Shown here: piece by piece, positions 8,812 to 16,852 of the stretch
Numbering within the stretch: the first letter of the stretch is position 1
Layout: every line of letters starts with the position of its first letter
Origin: an uncultured Christensenellaceae bacterium
Lineage (GTDB): Bacteria > Bacillota > Clostridia > Christensenellales > CAG-314
NCBI GenBank assembly: GCA_910586905.1
Contig: CAJUIV010000008.1
Span: 1 to 48,049 of the forward strand
Length of the DNA: 48,049 bases
Reading direction: 5' to 3'
The notes under the pieces: generated by a model
What the model was told of the DNA's origin: nothing
Database searches by the model: none
Seen by the model: only the letters and a program-made list of their open reading frames with translations
Made by a program: the position numbers and the translations under genes

Positions 8812-9513
8812 TCAGCCTCTTTGTCTTACCACTTCGTAAAGCGCTATCCCGCACGCTACGGACGCGTTTAGAGAATTGACTTTTCCTTTGAGTTTAAGCG
8901 AAACGATACCGTCGCAGCAGCGCCGTGTAAGTTCCGAAACTCCGCTGCCCTCGCCGCCTACTACAAGCGCCACCGCGCCTTTCAAATTTGCCGATGTTAT
9001 TTCTTCGCCGTCCATATCCAAAGCGTAAACCCATATTCCGCTTTGTTTAAGCTGTCTTACAGCGTTGTTGATATTTACGACGCGCGCGATTTTAACGTGA
9101 GATACTGCGCCGGCAGAACAGCGAACTACGGTGTCGTTAACCGCAACCTGACGGTTTTTGCCTATAATAACGCCGTCCGCACCCGCGCATTCGCAGGAAC
9201 GTATGATACTGCCCAAATTGTGAGGGTCGTTTATACCGTCTAAAACCACAATAAACGGAGACTCGGAGCTCGATAAAATATCTTCGATTTCACAGTATTT
9301 AAAATCGGTAACGTCGGCAATGTAACCTTGATGCTTTCCTTCGACGCTTTCCTTATCCAGTACCGACTTATCTACAAACGTTATTTTAGCGCCTTTTTGC
9401 CTTGCGAGATTTACTATTTTTCCGTTGTCGCCCTTTTCGCAAATAAGGCTGTTTACAGTAAAAGTTTCCGCTTTTAACGCTTCTAATACCGCGTTTTTAC
9501 CCTCTATTTTCAT
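8812..9513 (-). CDS. rlmB: 23S rRNA 2'-O-methyltransferase RlmB
   Basis: A 233-residue SpoU/TrmH-family enzyme predicted to methylate the ribose of a conserved 23S guanosine. The N-terminal substrate domain runs to about residue 75 (MKIEGKNAVLEAL, GKHQGYIADV). The knotted SPOUT domain has LDGINDPHNLGSIIRSCECA, VALVVGGEGSGVSELTRR and KVNSLNASVACGIALYE, the three classic motifs. It overlaps the end of mrnC by 17 bases, so the two are translationally coupled. GGAAG is the likely ribosome site. Confidence 0.95.
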   Translation of the reverse strand: MKIEGKNAVLEALKAETFTVNSLICEKGDNGKIVNLARQKGAKITFVDKSVLDKESVEGKHQGYIADVTDFKYCEIEDILSSSESPFIVVLDGINDPHNLGSIIRSCECAGADGVIIGKNRQVAVNDTVVRCSAGAVSHVKIARVVNINNAVRQLKQSGIWVYALDMDGEEITSANLKGAVALVVGGEGSGVSELTRRCCDGIVSLKLKGKVNSLNASVACGIALYEVVRQRG

Positions 9514-9898
9514 TTTGTACTTCCAATAATTGCGCTAAGCGCTCGAATTTGCCCGTAAGATACAAGTAACCCAAAACTGCCTCTAATCCCGTAGCTTTAC
9601 GGTAATCCGCGCCTGTTTGATTTTTTGCTTTGTGATGAGATTTGCCGTTGCGCCCGCGAAGATAAACGGAACGCTCCGTTTCTGTCAAAACGTCCAAAAG
9701 CTTTTCCGCCAAAACCGCTTGTACTTTGGCGTTAACCAGGGCGGAAGTCAATTTGTGCAGTTCTCCCGCTTTAAAATCGTGTTCGGCTACCAAACGATGC
9801 CGCACGTACAAGCTCTGGACCGCGTCGCCGACGTACGCAAGTGCCAGCGGGTTAAGCGCCAAAGCTTCTTTTTCCGTTAAAATTCTGCCGAAATCCAT
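9497..9898 (-). CDS. mrnC: Mini-ribonuclease III
   Basis: A 133-residue RNase III-type catalytic domain without a double-stranded-RNA-binding domain. In Bacillus, Mini-III trims 23S rRNA precursor ends. The family signature LNPLALAYVGDAVQSLYVR (about residues 15-33), with its catalytic Asp, is present, as are HKLTSALVNAKVQA and GLEAVLGYLYLTG, which has the second catalytic acid. It sits between the GNAT gene (two bases upstream) and rlmB (overlapping), as in other Bacillota. Confidence 0.95.
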   Translation of the reverse strand: MDFGRILTEKEALALNPLALAYVGDAVQSLYVRHRLVAEHDFKAGELHKLTSALVNAKVQAVLAEKLLDVLTETERSVYLRGRNGKSHHKAKNQTGADYRKATGLEAVLGYLYLTGKFERLAQLLEVQNENRG

Positions 9899-9900
9899 AA

Positions 9901-10476
9901 CTAATCGTTTTCGTCGAAGAATTTTTTACCGTATACCACCGCGCCCGAAATATAGTCGATATCTTCGAATCCCATTTTTTCGTAAAAAGCGCGCGCAGCT
10001 TTATTTTTCGTATCGCACAGAAGTCTTACGCCTTCAACCTTAACTTCTTTAAGTTTAGCGCAAAGCGTTTCGATAAGTTTCGTCCCCAAGCCTTGTTGTT
10101 GATATTCTTCCAAAATGTCAATGTGTAAATGCGCGGTATACCCCTGACGAATAAAACGCTGTTCGATTTTGGCAAGAGCGTTAAGTCTAAAAAATTCGCC
10201 GCTATCCACCTTGCGCACCAAGGGCAGATACAATTCGTCCGTTTTTTGCAGATAATCGTCGCAATCGGGAGCGCAAAGCACGTAACCTACGGGTTCGTCC
10301 GAATCGTCCACCGCTACGAAACAAAAATCGGGTTGGTTATCAAGATAGTAATCGCAATAAGCAGCGCACAGATAAGCGCGGTTTAACGGCGTGTCATCAT
10401 CTTTCAAGCTCGACGTAGCGATACAAATATCCTGAACGTAACGAAAATCCTTTTTGTGATACGGTCTGATTGTCAT
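9901..10476 (-). CDS. GNAT-family N-acetyltransferase
   Basis: A 191-residue acetyl-CoA-dependent acetyltransferase; substrate unknown. The acetyl-CoA loop is YQQQGLGTKLIETL (Q/R-x-x-G-x-G/A), preceded by AHLHIDILEEYQ and followed by LCDTKNKAARAFYEKMGFED, the standard C-terminal GNAT block. An upstream in-frame ATG exists, but the chosen ATG has AAGGAG eight bases before it and begins MTIRPYHKKDF, a typical GNAT N-terminus. It is first in the long operon toward ispDF, with a good promoter just upstream. Confidence 0.88.
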   Translation of the reverse strand: MTIRPYHKKDFRYVQDICIATSSLKDDDTPLNRAYLCAAYCDYYLDNQPDFCFVAVDDSDEPVGYVLCAPDCDDYLQKTDELYLPLVRKVDSGEFFRLNALAKIEQRFIRQGYTAHLHIDILEEYQQQGLGTKLIETLCAKLKEVKVEGVRLLCDTKNKAARAFYEKMGFEDIDYISGAVVYGKKFFDEND

Positions 10477-10514
10477 TGTTAAACTCCTTGGGACATAGTA
10501 TTCCATTTTGTATA

Positions 10515-10543
10515 ATGCTATCACACCTTTTATAAGTTGTCAA
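10515..10543 (-). promoter_or_regulatory. Predicted promoter for the GNAT-mrnC-rlmB-sigH-dnaX operon
   Basis: A consensus -35 TTGACA (10538-10543) and a -10 TAGCAT (10515-10520) are spaced 17 bases apart, 38 bases upstream of the GNAT start. It diverges from the DUF2804 promoter about 65 bases away. Confidence 0.55.
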
Positions 10544-10606
10544 GCGGACGCGTATTGCGAAGGCGCCTATCGGCTTGTAAAAATAACAAAAGCGAAATTT
10601 TGAGTA

Positions 10607-10635
10607 TTGCGAATATTTTATTACTTTGCTATGAT
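10607..10635 (+). promoter_or_regulatory. Predicted promoter for the DUF2804 gene
   Basis: -35 TTGCGA (10607-10612) and -10 TATGAT (10630-10635) have 17-base spacing, ending 25 bases before the start codon. Confidence 0.5.
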
Positions 10636-10660
10636 AATGTAATAATGGGAGGTCAAACGG

Positions 10661-11686
10661 ATGCAAACGTTGCTTACGGAAGGTAAATTGCTTAAAAACG
10701 GTGAACTGGCTCAAGCGGGATACTCCACTTACACAGCGCGCGAGTATTCGCGAAAAGACATTAAAAGCAGCAAATGGAAAATAAAAGAGTGGGATTATTA
10801 TATCGTTACAGACGGTAAAAAAGCCGTTGCTCTGACGGTTGCGGACAACGGTTATATGTCGCTCGTTTCGGCAAGTTTTTTGAATTTCGAAAAACCCGAA
10901 TATAAAACCTCGAGCGAAATAAAGTTTTTTTCTTTCGGAAAAATAGGTATGCCGTCCCAACCGGAAAACGGCGACGTACTTTACCGTTCGAAACGTATAG
11001 ATATTTCGTTCGTAAAAAAAGAAACTTCGCGAACGCTCAAATGCAAATTCTCCGATTTTTGGGATAAAACGGATTTCGAGTGTGAATTTTTGCTGACCGG
11101 TTTTCCCAAAGACCAAATGACGATTGCCACGCCGTTTAATAAAAAAAGGGCTTTTTACTACAACGTAAAAATAAACTGCATGAAAGCCTTTGGATACTGT
11201 ATAGTTAAAGGCAAAAAATACGACTTTGACGGCGAAAACAGCCTTGGAACTTTAGATTGGGGACGCGGCGTTTGGACGCATAAAAACACGTGGTATTGGT
11301 CGAGCTTGCAAACCCGTTTGGACGACGGAAGAACTTTCGGTTTCAATTTAGGCTACGGGTTCGGCGACACCTCCGCGGCAAGCGAAAATATGCTTTTTTT
11401 AGATGGCGCCGCGCACAAACTCGACAAAGTCGTTTTCAATATCCCTAAGAAAAAAGGAAAGGACGATTTTATGTCGCCTTGGACTTTTTACGATAACGAA
11501 GGGCGGCTGCAACTGTATTTTTACCCCATTATCGACAGAAAAGACATCACCGACATCGGCGTTATTGCGTCTTACCAACATCAAGTATTCGGCAGATTCA
11601 ACGGAACGGTCGTACTGAACGACGGTACAGAGCTGAAAATTATCGATAAAACGGGTTTTGCGGAAAAGGTGTATAACAAATGGTAA
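10661..11686 (+). CDS. DUF2804 family protein
   Basis: A 341-residue protein matching the uncharacterised DUF2804 family by its overall pattern: an N-terminal block beginning LLTEGKLLKNGELAQAGYST, a middle block with PFNKKRAFYYNVKINCM, and the highly conserved C-terminal block LGTLDWGRGVWTHKNTWYW followed by GFNLGYGFGDTSAASENM. Family members resemble lipocalin-like hydroxyneurosporene-synthase-type beta barrels; no enzymatic role is established. No signal peptide is visible. GGGAGG lies seven bases before the ATG. It is transcribed alone, with its own promoter, away from its neighbours. Confidence 0.88.
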   Translation: MQTLLTEGKLLKNGELAQAGYSTYTAREYSRKDIKSSKWKIKEWDYYIVTDGKKAVALTVADNGYMSLVSASFLNFEKPEYKTSSEIKFFSFGKIGMPSQPENGDVLYRSKRIDISFVKKETSRTLKCKFSDFWDKTDFECEFLLTGFPKDQMTIATPFNKKRAFYYNVKINCMKAFGYCIVKGKKYDFDGENSLGTLDWGRGVWTHKNTWYWSSLQTRLDDGRTFGFNLGYGFGDTSAASENMLFLDGAAHKLDKVVFNIPKKKGKDDFMSPWTFYDNEGRLQLYFYPIIDRKDITDIGVIASYQHQVFGRFNGTVVLNDGTELKIIDKTGFAEKVYNKW

Positions 11687-11800
11687 AACTTTCGTTATAA
11701 ATTCGGAAACTTTGTAATATCGTACACGAAAAAGTCTCGTTAAATGTTTTGAGATATAATAAAAATCGGATAAGTCCGATTAAACCGAATCAATTGTTTG

Positions 11801-12148
11801 TTAACTATTCTCCGAAAAGAACAAGTTGTCTGTTTCGCATTTAAATATAGTTAAAGCGTTGTTAGGATATTTCATTACAAAATCGTTCAAAACTTCTATT
11901 ATAAGCTTCCATTTGTAATCGTCGTACGTTTTTTCTTCTTTTATCTTTTCGACGTCTGTGTTGAGTAATACGAAATCGATATTCATATCGTTTACGTACC
12001 ACAAAAACTCATTAAATAAATCCGCATGGTAATTCAGGTTTTCATACGCTTCCCAGTCCGGTATACGTTTTCCGTCAAGTTCTGTGTATACTATTTCGTA
12101 AAACGTTTTGAAAGTAGGACATTGCTTCTTGTCTATAGTTACGGTCAT
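11801..12148 (-). CDS. Barstar-like ribonuclease inhibitor
   Basis: A 115-residue acidic protein predicted to bind and inhibit the barnase-type RNase encoded immediately upstream. The fold pattern fits barstar: a first beta strand MTVTIDK, a helix FKTFYEIVYTELD, a central NLNYHADLFNEFLWYV helix corresponding to the inhibitory helix, then WKLIIEVLNDFVMKY and a final strand ALTIFKCE. Sequence identity to classical barstar is low, so the call depends partly on its neighbour. Its TAGGAGGTGAAACAATG start region overlaps the nuclease stop codon, so inhibitor translation is coupled to the toxin, a common immunity arrangement. Confidence 0.72.
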   Translation of the reverse strand: MTVTIDKKQCPTFKTFYEIVYTELDGKRIPDWEAYENLNYHADLFNEFLWYVNDMNIDFVLLNTDVEKIKEEKTYDDYKWKLIIEVLNDFVMKYPNNALTIFKCETDNLFFSENS

Positions 12149-12159
12149 TGTTTCACCTC

Positions 12160-12721
12160 CTAATTTGCAATATAATAAATCTTTTCCAGTCCGTGGTCGG
12201 GCGAATAAAACATCAAACCGTCGTTGGAATAAAACAGTCTTTTAGCGTTTCTCACGCCTTTTTCGTAATCCACGTCGCACTCGTACCAAATACGCACCTC
12301 TTTTTCAGGCAACAAAAATTCTTTATTTTCATATATTCACGCCTATCATTTTGCTTGGAGCGACACCCGCCATTGTATTTCTGCGGCTATTCCACGCGTA
12401 GTCGTTTATCGCTTCCTCCTTGGCAATATAGTAATCTGGCAGTCTGCCGTAATTTTTCAAATATACGTCGGGACTCAGTTTTCCCTTTACCGATATAAAT
12501 CCCGCAAGCAATTTTTCCACGTCCGAATAGTAGCAATCGCAATACGGATGTTTTTCTTCGCCGACAGGCGGCTTTACTCTGCTCTTATCGAAAATGCGGA
12601 AATAATAAGAAGCCGCAATTGATACAGGGAATTTCGAACAATCCTCCTGCAGATACTGTTGGAATAACTGCTCTTTTTCTGAAAACACCTCTTCGGCTTG
12701 CCGTCGAATTCCTTTAAACAC
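12160..12721 (-). pseudogene. Barnase-type ribonuclease, frameshifted
   Basis: Two reading frames together encode one barnase-like RNase. The upstream frame (to the TGA at 12329-12331) has YGRLPDYYIAKEEA and MAGVAPSKMIGVNI, matching the barnase N-terminal half. The downstream frame resumes with YENKEFLLPEKEVRIWYE, then GVRNAKRLFYSNDGLMFY and SPDHG, holding the expected catalytic Glu, two Arg and His. Restoring two bases in the ATATAT run near 12335 joins them exactly where barnase continues. There are also about 85 extra N-terminal residues without a signal peptide. The in-frame start is a GTG at 12721, but the best ribosome site (GAAGGAG) points to an ATG at 12737 in another frame, hinting at a second lesion or decay. 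Confidence 0.85.
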
Positions 12722-12782
12722 GTCTATATTTTAACATAATTCTCCTTCAGAATAAAGACAATACCGCCAAGCCTCCAACGCG

Positions 12783-12813
12783 ACAAAAAAATACGCCGAG
12801 AATAATCTCGGCG
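12783..12813 (-). terminator. Strong terminator upstream of the barnase remnant
   Basis: An 8-bp GC-rich stem (CGCCGAGA / TCTCGGCG, loop ATAA) is followed on the minus strand by TATTTTTTT. It lies about 200 bases after the NYN gene stop, behind another terminator, so it may end a short untranslated transcript or serve as a second barrier. Confidence 0.75.
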
Positions 12814-12981
12814 CAACCGTGCGAAGACCGTTGAAATTTAACGTTGTTAACCCTTGTCGGAATATCTCCCTAAAAACATTTTACTTTTTTCCGAAAATCA
12901 AGATGATTGTTTCAAAAAATTTTTTATCGATTGCGCTTGAAATAAACAAAATTTATAATTCGAAAACGGTTTTATATACGT
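12814..12981. other. Gap between two minus-strand terminators
   Basis: Bounded by a terminator on each side. No open frame or known RNA is recognised. On the minus strand a weak TTGTTT-17-TAAAAA pair lies near 12920-12950, so a small RNA ending at the 12783-12813 terminator is conceivable but not shown. Confidence 0.35.
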
Positions 12982-13012
12982 AAAAAGGAAGCGCGTCAAC
13001 GCGCGCCTCCCT
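12982..13012 (-). terminator. Terminator of the NYN-domain gene
   Basis: An imperfect GC-rich hairpin (GGAGGCGCGC...GCGCTTCC) is followed by TTTTTA on the minus strand, 15 bases after the stop codon. Confidence 0.65.
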
Positions 13013-13026
13013 GTGAGATTTTGTTA

Positions 13027-14592
13027 TCAGTCCAAACCGTCCAAAAGCTTACGGATTTCCTCAAGCAAATCGTCCGTTTCGGAATCGCCGTTGCCTTTAC
13101 GGATTTCCTCTATTTTGCGGATAAGATTGCTGTCCGTTTGAGGTATATAGTAAGATCTATGGCTATATTGAGATACGTTTTGCGGCTGATCTTCCCCTCC
13201 GGCAGTTTTCTGCTCCGCGACCGAATCCACCGCTACGGCTTGAGATTCTTCCTTTTGAGAGTCGGCTACTCCGTATTGCAAAATGACCTGTTCTCTGGGC
13301 GTTTCTTTAAGTTCCTTTACAAGCTGATTTGTTTCGCCGGTCAAACGCTTGAGTTTTTCGATTTCGCGCATAAGTTCTTCGGCGTTTTCAACGTTCTTAG
13401 CTTGTTCTTCTTCTTTTTGAAGAGCCTCGAGTTCGGCTATTTTTTTGTTAAGCGCTTCTTCGCGCGCTTTAGCTTCTTCGTACGCTTTTTGACGGGCTTC
13501 CGCCTCGGCGCGTATTCTTTCCGCTTCCTCTATGGCTTTCTTTTTGGCTTCCTCTTCCGCTTTCACTTTGGCTTGAGCTTCTTTTTCCGCCTCCTTGCGC
13601 GCTTCTTCGTACGCTTTGATTCGCGCTTCTTCTATAGCTTTTTCGCGGGATTTACGCTGCTCTTCCTCTCGCGTTTTGGCTTCGGCTTCCGCTTTGGCTT
13701 TCGCCTCTTCAAGAGCTTTTTTACGAGCCTCTTTTTCGGCAGCCGATTTCGCTTCCTGTTCGGCCTTTCTGCGCGCTTCTTCTTCCGCCTTGACTTTTGC
13801 CTGAGCTTCCCTTTCGGCTTCCTTGCGGGCGTCCTCGTACGCTTTAATACGAACTTCTTCTATAACTTTTTCGCGAGCTTTGCGCTGTTCTTCTTCACGA
13901 GCCTTAGCCTCCGCTTCCGCTCTTTCACGAGCCTCCTGCTCAGCCTTTTTACGAGCCTCTTTTTCGGCTTGCTGAGTTTCGGTAATATTTCTTAAACGCG
14001 CTATCTCGCGCAACAGTTCGTCTGTATTGCCGTCGTTTTCTTCCGCGTATCGAGCGGCAGGTTTTGCCGTGCGCGAAGACGCGGTCTTGGTTACCGTCGA
14101 TTTCGCCTTGGGCTTAGACGTAACGGCGCGCGGTTTGGATACGGGCAGTTTCAATTCGTAAACTCTGCCCAAATCGACCATTTCGTCAACGAGTTCGGAA
14201 CTTGCCTGTTCGTTTTCCTCCGAGCTTATAACCTTGATACCCTTTCCGTGCAAATAGCTGTACAAATACACCAAATCGCACGACGCGGTGATAACGCAAA
14301 CGGCGTCTATAGCGGGAGCTTTACATACGGCGTCCACAACGTCGACGAAAATACGGCTGTCGAAATCGCGTCTGCCGCGGCGCTTTATACGCATCGGGCG
14401 CTCCACTTTATAGCCTTTTACTTCAGCGTTTTGATAAATCGTTTTGTGTTTTCTTTCCTTAGCTCCGTAAACTTTGCCCGTAAGTATAGTACCCATACCC
14501 TCAAGCTGAGCTAAAATATTATCGTAGTTTTCACTGGTTAAATCAACGTTGTCTACGTCGATAAAAAAGGCGATATTTCTGTTGCGAAGCAT
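13027..14592 (-). CDS. NYN-domain (LabA/DUF88-like) protein with long charged coiled coil
   Basis: 521 residues. The N-terminal 155 form a NYN/PIN-like nuclease-type domain: NIAFFIDVDNVDL (first acidic site), GKVYGAKERKHKT, RGRRDFDSRIFVDVVDAV (second) and VCVITASCDLVYLYSYLHGKG, with the usual acidic residues. NYN domains are thought to cleave or bind RNA. A basic low-complexity linker (about 155-185) follows, then about 220 residues of Ala/Glu/Lys/Arg heptad sequence containing a near-identical tandem duplication (AREEEQRKAREKVIEEVRIK and TREEEQRKSREKAIEEARIK), then a Gln/Ser-rich tail. AGGAGG precedes the ATG. It appears monocistronic. The coiled coil probably mediates oligomerisation or partner binding. 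Confidence 0.85.
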   Translation of the reverse strand: MLRNRNIAFFIDVDNVDLTSENYDNILAQLEGMGTILTGKVYGAKERKHKTIYQNAEVKGYKVERPMRIKRRGRRDFDSRIFVDVVDAVCKAPAIDAVCVITASCDLVYLYSYLHGKGIKVISSEENEQASSELVDEMVDLGRVYELKLPVSKPRAVTSKPKAKSTVTKTASSRTAKPAARYAEENDGNTDELLREIARLRNITETQQAEKEARKKAEQEARERAEAEAKAREEEQRKAREKVIEEVRIKAYEDARKEAEREAQAKVKAEEEARRKAEQEAKSAAEKEARKKALEEAKAKAEAEAKTREEEQRKSREKAIEEARIKAYEEARKEAEKEAQAKVKAEEEAKKKAIEEAERIRAEAEARQKAYEEAKAREEALNKKIAELEALQKEEEQAKNVENAEELMREIEKLKRLTGETNQLVKELKETPREQVILQYGVADSQKEESQAVAVDSVAEQKTAGGEDQPQNVSQYSHRSYYIPQTDSNLIRKIEEIRKGNGDSETDDLLEEIRKLLDGLD

Positions 14593-14666
14593 ATTTATTA
14601 CCTCCTGATCTATTAGGGACTTTACATCCGCCGGCTATATCTATCAATGTGTTATTTTACAATATT

Positions 14667-15500
14667 TTACTCGCTTTGTCTATACTTTCTTTGAAAATAA
14701 AACAAATATTGTTGACAAAGCCCTGCGTCGCCGCCGAAAAGATTGCAAAAATACGACGAAATTTCAGAGTCTTTATGTCCCTGTTCGAAATAGTTGTGAT
14801 AAACTTTTTTTATCCAAGTATCGACGGGGAAAACATCGCCGCGGCGCATACCGAACAGCAGAATGCAATCCGCCACTTTGGGACCGACGCCCATAAAGGT
14901 AAGCAGTTCGCGCCTCGCCGAAACGCTGTCCAAGGCGGCAAGCGAACTTAAATCGTAATTCAAAAGCTTGTTTGCCGTAACCGACAGATACTTATCGCGG
15001 TATCCGGCACCCAGTTTGGTAAACAAATCTACGGGAGCGCTTGCAAGCGCGCTTACCGACGGAAACGCTTTGCCGTACGGGGTATCTTCGCCAAGCTCGT
15101 TGCAAAGTCTTTCTATTATAAGCTGAATACGTTTTATATTATTGTTCGCCGAAATAATAAAGCTGAATATCATTTCGGTTAAATCTTGATTTAAAATACG
15201 TATACCTTTACCGAAATCCGACGCTTCTTTCATAAGAGGCGAAATAGCGGAAATTTTGGAAACTTTAGCGGCATAGTCGGTGTCCAAATCGAAAAAATGC
15301 CAAAAGTATTCCTTATCCGCAGTTTTAACCGCCACGTCGTTTCCGTCGTAAAATAGTTCGGCGTATTTATCCAGCGAATACACGCAGTACCCGCCGTTTT
15401 GCAAGACCTTATATCTGAAAATTTGTCCGCATTCGAGAGTATCCCGTATATTGAAATACTGCTTCGGATACATAAACGCTACGGGTAAATTTATGTTCAT
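14667..15500 (-). CDS. ogg: 8-oxoguanine DNA glycosylase, Ogg1 type
   Basis: A 277-residue base-excision repair glycosylase/AP lyase removing 8-oxoG opposite C. The N-terminal Ogg-specific domain (about 1-105) includes TLECGQIFRYK. The HhH-GPD domain has MIFSFIISANNNIKRIQLII, the hairpin FMGVGPKVADCILLFG with the catalytic Lys in PKVADC, and VFPVDTWIKKVYH with the catalytic Asp. GAGG lies about seven bases before the ATG. It stands between the NYN gene and the rplU operon on the same strand without obvious coupling. Confidence 0.92.
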   Translation of the reverse strand: MNINLPVAFMYPKQYFNIRDTLECGQIFRYKVLQNGGYCVYSLDKYAELFYDGNDVAVKTADKEYFWHFFDLDTDYAAKVSKISAISPLMKEASDFGKGIRILNQDLTEMIFSFIISANNNIKRIQLIIERLCNELGEDTPYGKAFPSVSALASAPVDLFTKLGAGYRDKYLSVTANKLLNYDLSSLAALDSVSARRELLTFMGVGPKVADCILLFGMRRGDVFPVDTWIKKVYHNYFEQGHKDSEISSYFCNLFGGDAGLCQQYLFYFQRKYRQSE

Positions 15501-15730
15501 GTTTTTTCCTCTTTTGTGTGAATTTCAAACTGAGTTTTAAAAATCGTCAGACAACAATCTTATATTTGCTCGCTGACTTTCTGCGTCTGCGGTTTACGCG
15601 ATTTAAAAACGCGTAAAAGTAAGCATTATAGAAATGAATTAAGTTTGTGTATAGGTACCAATTCATCGTTAATTTATCCGAAAAGCGCGTTATAAAACGA
15701 ATTAAAACGCCTTTCGCAGAGTTCAAGAAA

Positions 15731-15768
15731 TAAAAAACCAAGGACGCGCCTCGCTGCGCCGTCCTTGG
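15731..15768 (-). terminator. Terminator of the rplU-prp-rpmA operon
   Basis: A 9-bp perfect stem (CCAAGGACG / CGTCCTTGG) on the minus strand is followed by TTTTTTATTTC. It starts about 20 bases after the rpmA stop. A 64-codon open frame overlapping its far side looks spurious. Confidence 0.85.
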
Positions 15769-15789
15769 CTCTTTTGTAAACAGAAAATA

Positions 15790-16071
15790 TTATTGCGCAA
15801 CGGGATAAACGGAAACTTGTCTTTTCGTTTTATCTTTCGCTTCAAACTTTACAACGCCGTCGATAAGCGCGAACAAAGTATCGTCTTTGCCGATGCCTAC
15901 GTTGTTACCGGGGTGAAAGTGAGTTCCGCGCTGTCTGACAAGGATGTTACCCGCTTTTGCAAATTGACCGTCGGCGCGTTTAGCTCCGAGACGTTTACTT
16001 GCGCTGTCGCGTCCGTTTTTAGTGCTGCTGGTACCCTTTTTATGGGCGAATAATTGCAGTTTAATAAACAT
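15790..16071 (-). CDS. rpmA: 50S ribosomal protein L27 with Prp-cleaved N-terminal extension
   Basis: A 93-residue L27. The conserved core starts HKKGTSSTKNGRDS and continues RLGAKRADGQ, GNILVRQRGTHFHPGNNVGIG and GVVKFE. It is preceded by the nine-residue extension MFIKLQLFA found in Bacillota and relatives, which must be removed by Prp before the N-terminus can reach the peptidyl-transferase centre. GGAGGT precedes the ATG and overlaps the end of prp. Confidence 0.98.
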   Translation of the reverse strand: MFIKLQLFAHKKGTSSTKNGRDSASKRLGAKRADGQFAKAGNILVRQRGTHFHPGNNVGIGKDDTLFALIDGVVKFEAKDKTKRQVSVYPVAQ

Positions 16072-16072
16072 A

Positions 16073-16402
16073 TCAAATTACCTCCAAATTGATAAAGTCG
16101 GAATACTCTGTGTAGAAATCTTGCAAACCGCACAAAAGCGTGTTTAAAATAACATCGGCGTCGTGCCGTTCTTCGTCGGTAAGCTCCTGCGGCAAAGTAA
16201 ACCTAAGTGAACCTGTTTCCTCGTTGACTGCGTATTTAACGTTTATTTTAGCTACCTGCAAAAGTCCCAAGAGCGAAGCTTGCAGCAAGGTCGAAACGCC
16301 GGCGCAAACTATATCTTCTCCCGACTCGCCGTAACCGGTATGTCCCGACGCGGTAACTTCAACGATGGAATTGTTTTTTCTTTTTAACGTGATATCCGTC
16401 AT
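16073..16402 (-). CDS. prp: Ribosomal-processing cysteine protease Prp
   Basis: A 109-residue cysteine protease that removes the L27 N-terminal extension. The catalytic His is in SGHTGYGESGEDIVCAGVS, with the catalytic Cys about 12 residues later in the same motif, as in the family. It lies between rplU and rpmA, the universal position in genomes with extended L27. Its start is one base after the rplU stop and lacks a strong ribosome site, suggesting coupled translation. Confidence 0.95.
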   Translation of the reverse strand: MTDITLKRKNNSIVEVTASGHTGYGESGEDIVCAGVSTLLQASLLGLLQVAKINVKYAVNEETGSLRFTLPQELTDEERHDADVILNTLLCGLQDFYTEYSDFINLEVI

Positions 16403-16403
16403 T

Positions 16404-16709
16404 TTATAAGGTGATAGAATTAACTTTCAACTTCGTGTAAGGCTGTCTATGACCTTGACGTTTGCGAATATTCTTTTTAGCTTTATAAGTAAAGATATTG
16501 ATTTTTTTACCTTTACCATGCTCTACTACCGTTGCTTGAACTTTGGCTTTCTGAGCGTCCTTACCTACCAAAACTTTGGTATCGTCCGCAGCCAAAACAA
16601 CTTCGAGTTCCACAGTGGAATTAACTTCGGCGTCAAGAAGTTCCGTTTCGAAAATAAGACCTTCCGTAACCTTATATTGTTTTCCGCCGGCTTTAACAAT
16701 CGCGTACAT
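16404..16709 (-). CDS. rplU: 50S ribosomal protein L21
   Basis: A 101-residue L21 that binds 23S rRNA. It begins MYAIVKAGGKQYKVTEG and ends with the conserved KKNIRKRQGHRQPYTKLKV. GGGAGG is placed seven to nine bases before the ATG. It is first in the rplU-prp-rpmA operon behind a near-consensus promoter; obg and yhbY, often in the same operon elsewhere, are 2.5 kb upstream here. Confidence 0.98.
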   Translation of the reverse strand: MYAIVKAGGKQYKVTEGLIFETELLDAEVNSTVELEVVLAADDTKVLVGKDAQKAKVQATVVEHGKGKKINIFTYKAKKNIRKRQGHRQPYTKLKVNSITL

Positions 16710-16801
16710 ATAGTATAACCTCCCGTATCAGAGTCTCGCTAAACAAGGGTGATTGATAAACAATGCTTGACAAAATAACCCTTTTTATGCGGCTACGATA
16801 T

Positions 16802-16830
16802 ATGTTACACTAAACGCAAATATTTGTCAA
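16802..16830 (-). promoter_or_regulatory. Promoter of the rplU operon
   Basis: A consensus -35 TTGACA (16825-16830) and -10 TAACAT (16802-16807) are separated by exactly 17 bases. The predicted leader is about 85 nt. L21 leaders in Bacillota are often autoregulatory, but I could not confirm the L21-leader fold here. Confidence 0.75.
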
Positions 16831-16852
16831 ACGAAAAGCGGCAAAAATACAA

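Noticed and set aside
13021..13995. 324-codon Phe-rich plus-strand open frame
   Set aside because: It is the antisense of the Glu/Lys-rich coiled coil of the NYN gene; the Phe/Leu richness mirrors GAA/AAA codons, and there is no ribosome site.
15547..15741. 64-codon minus-strand open frame after rpmA
   Set aside because: It begins inside the operon terminator and has no family resemblance.
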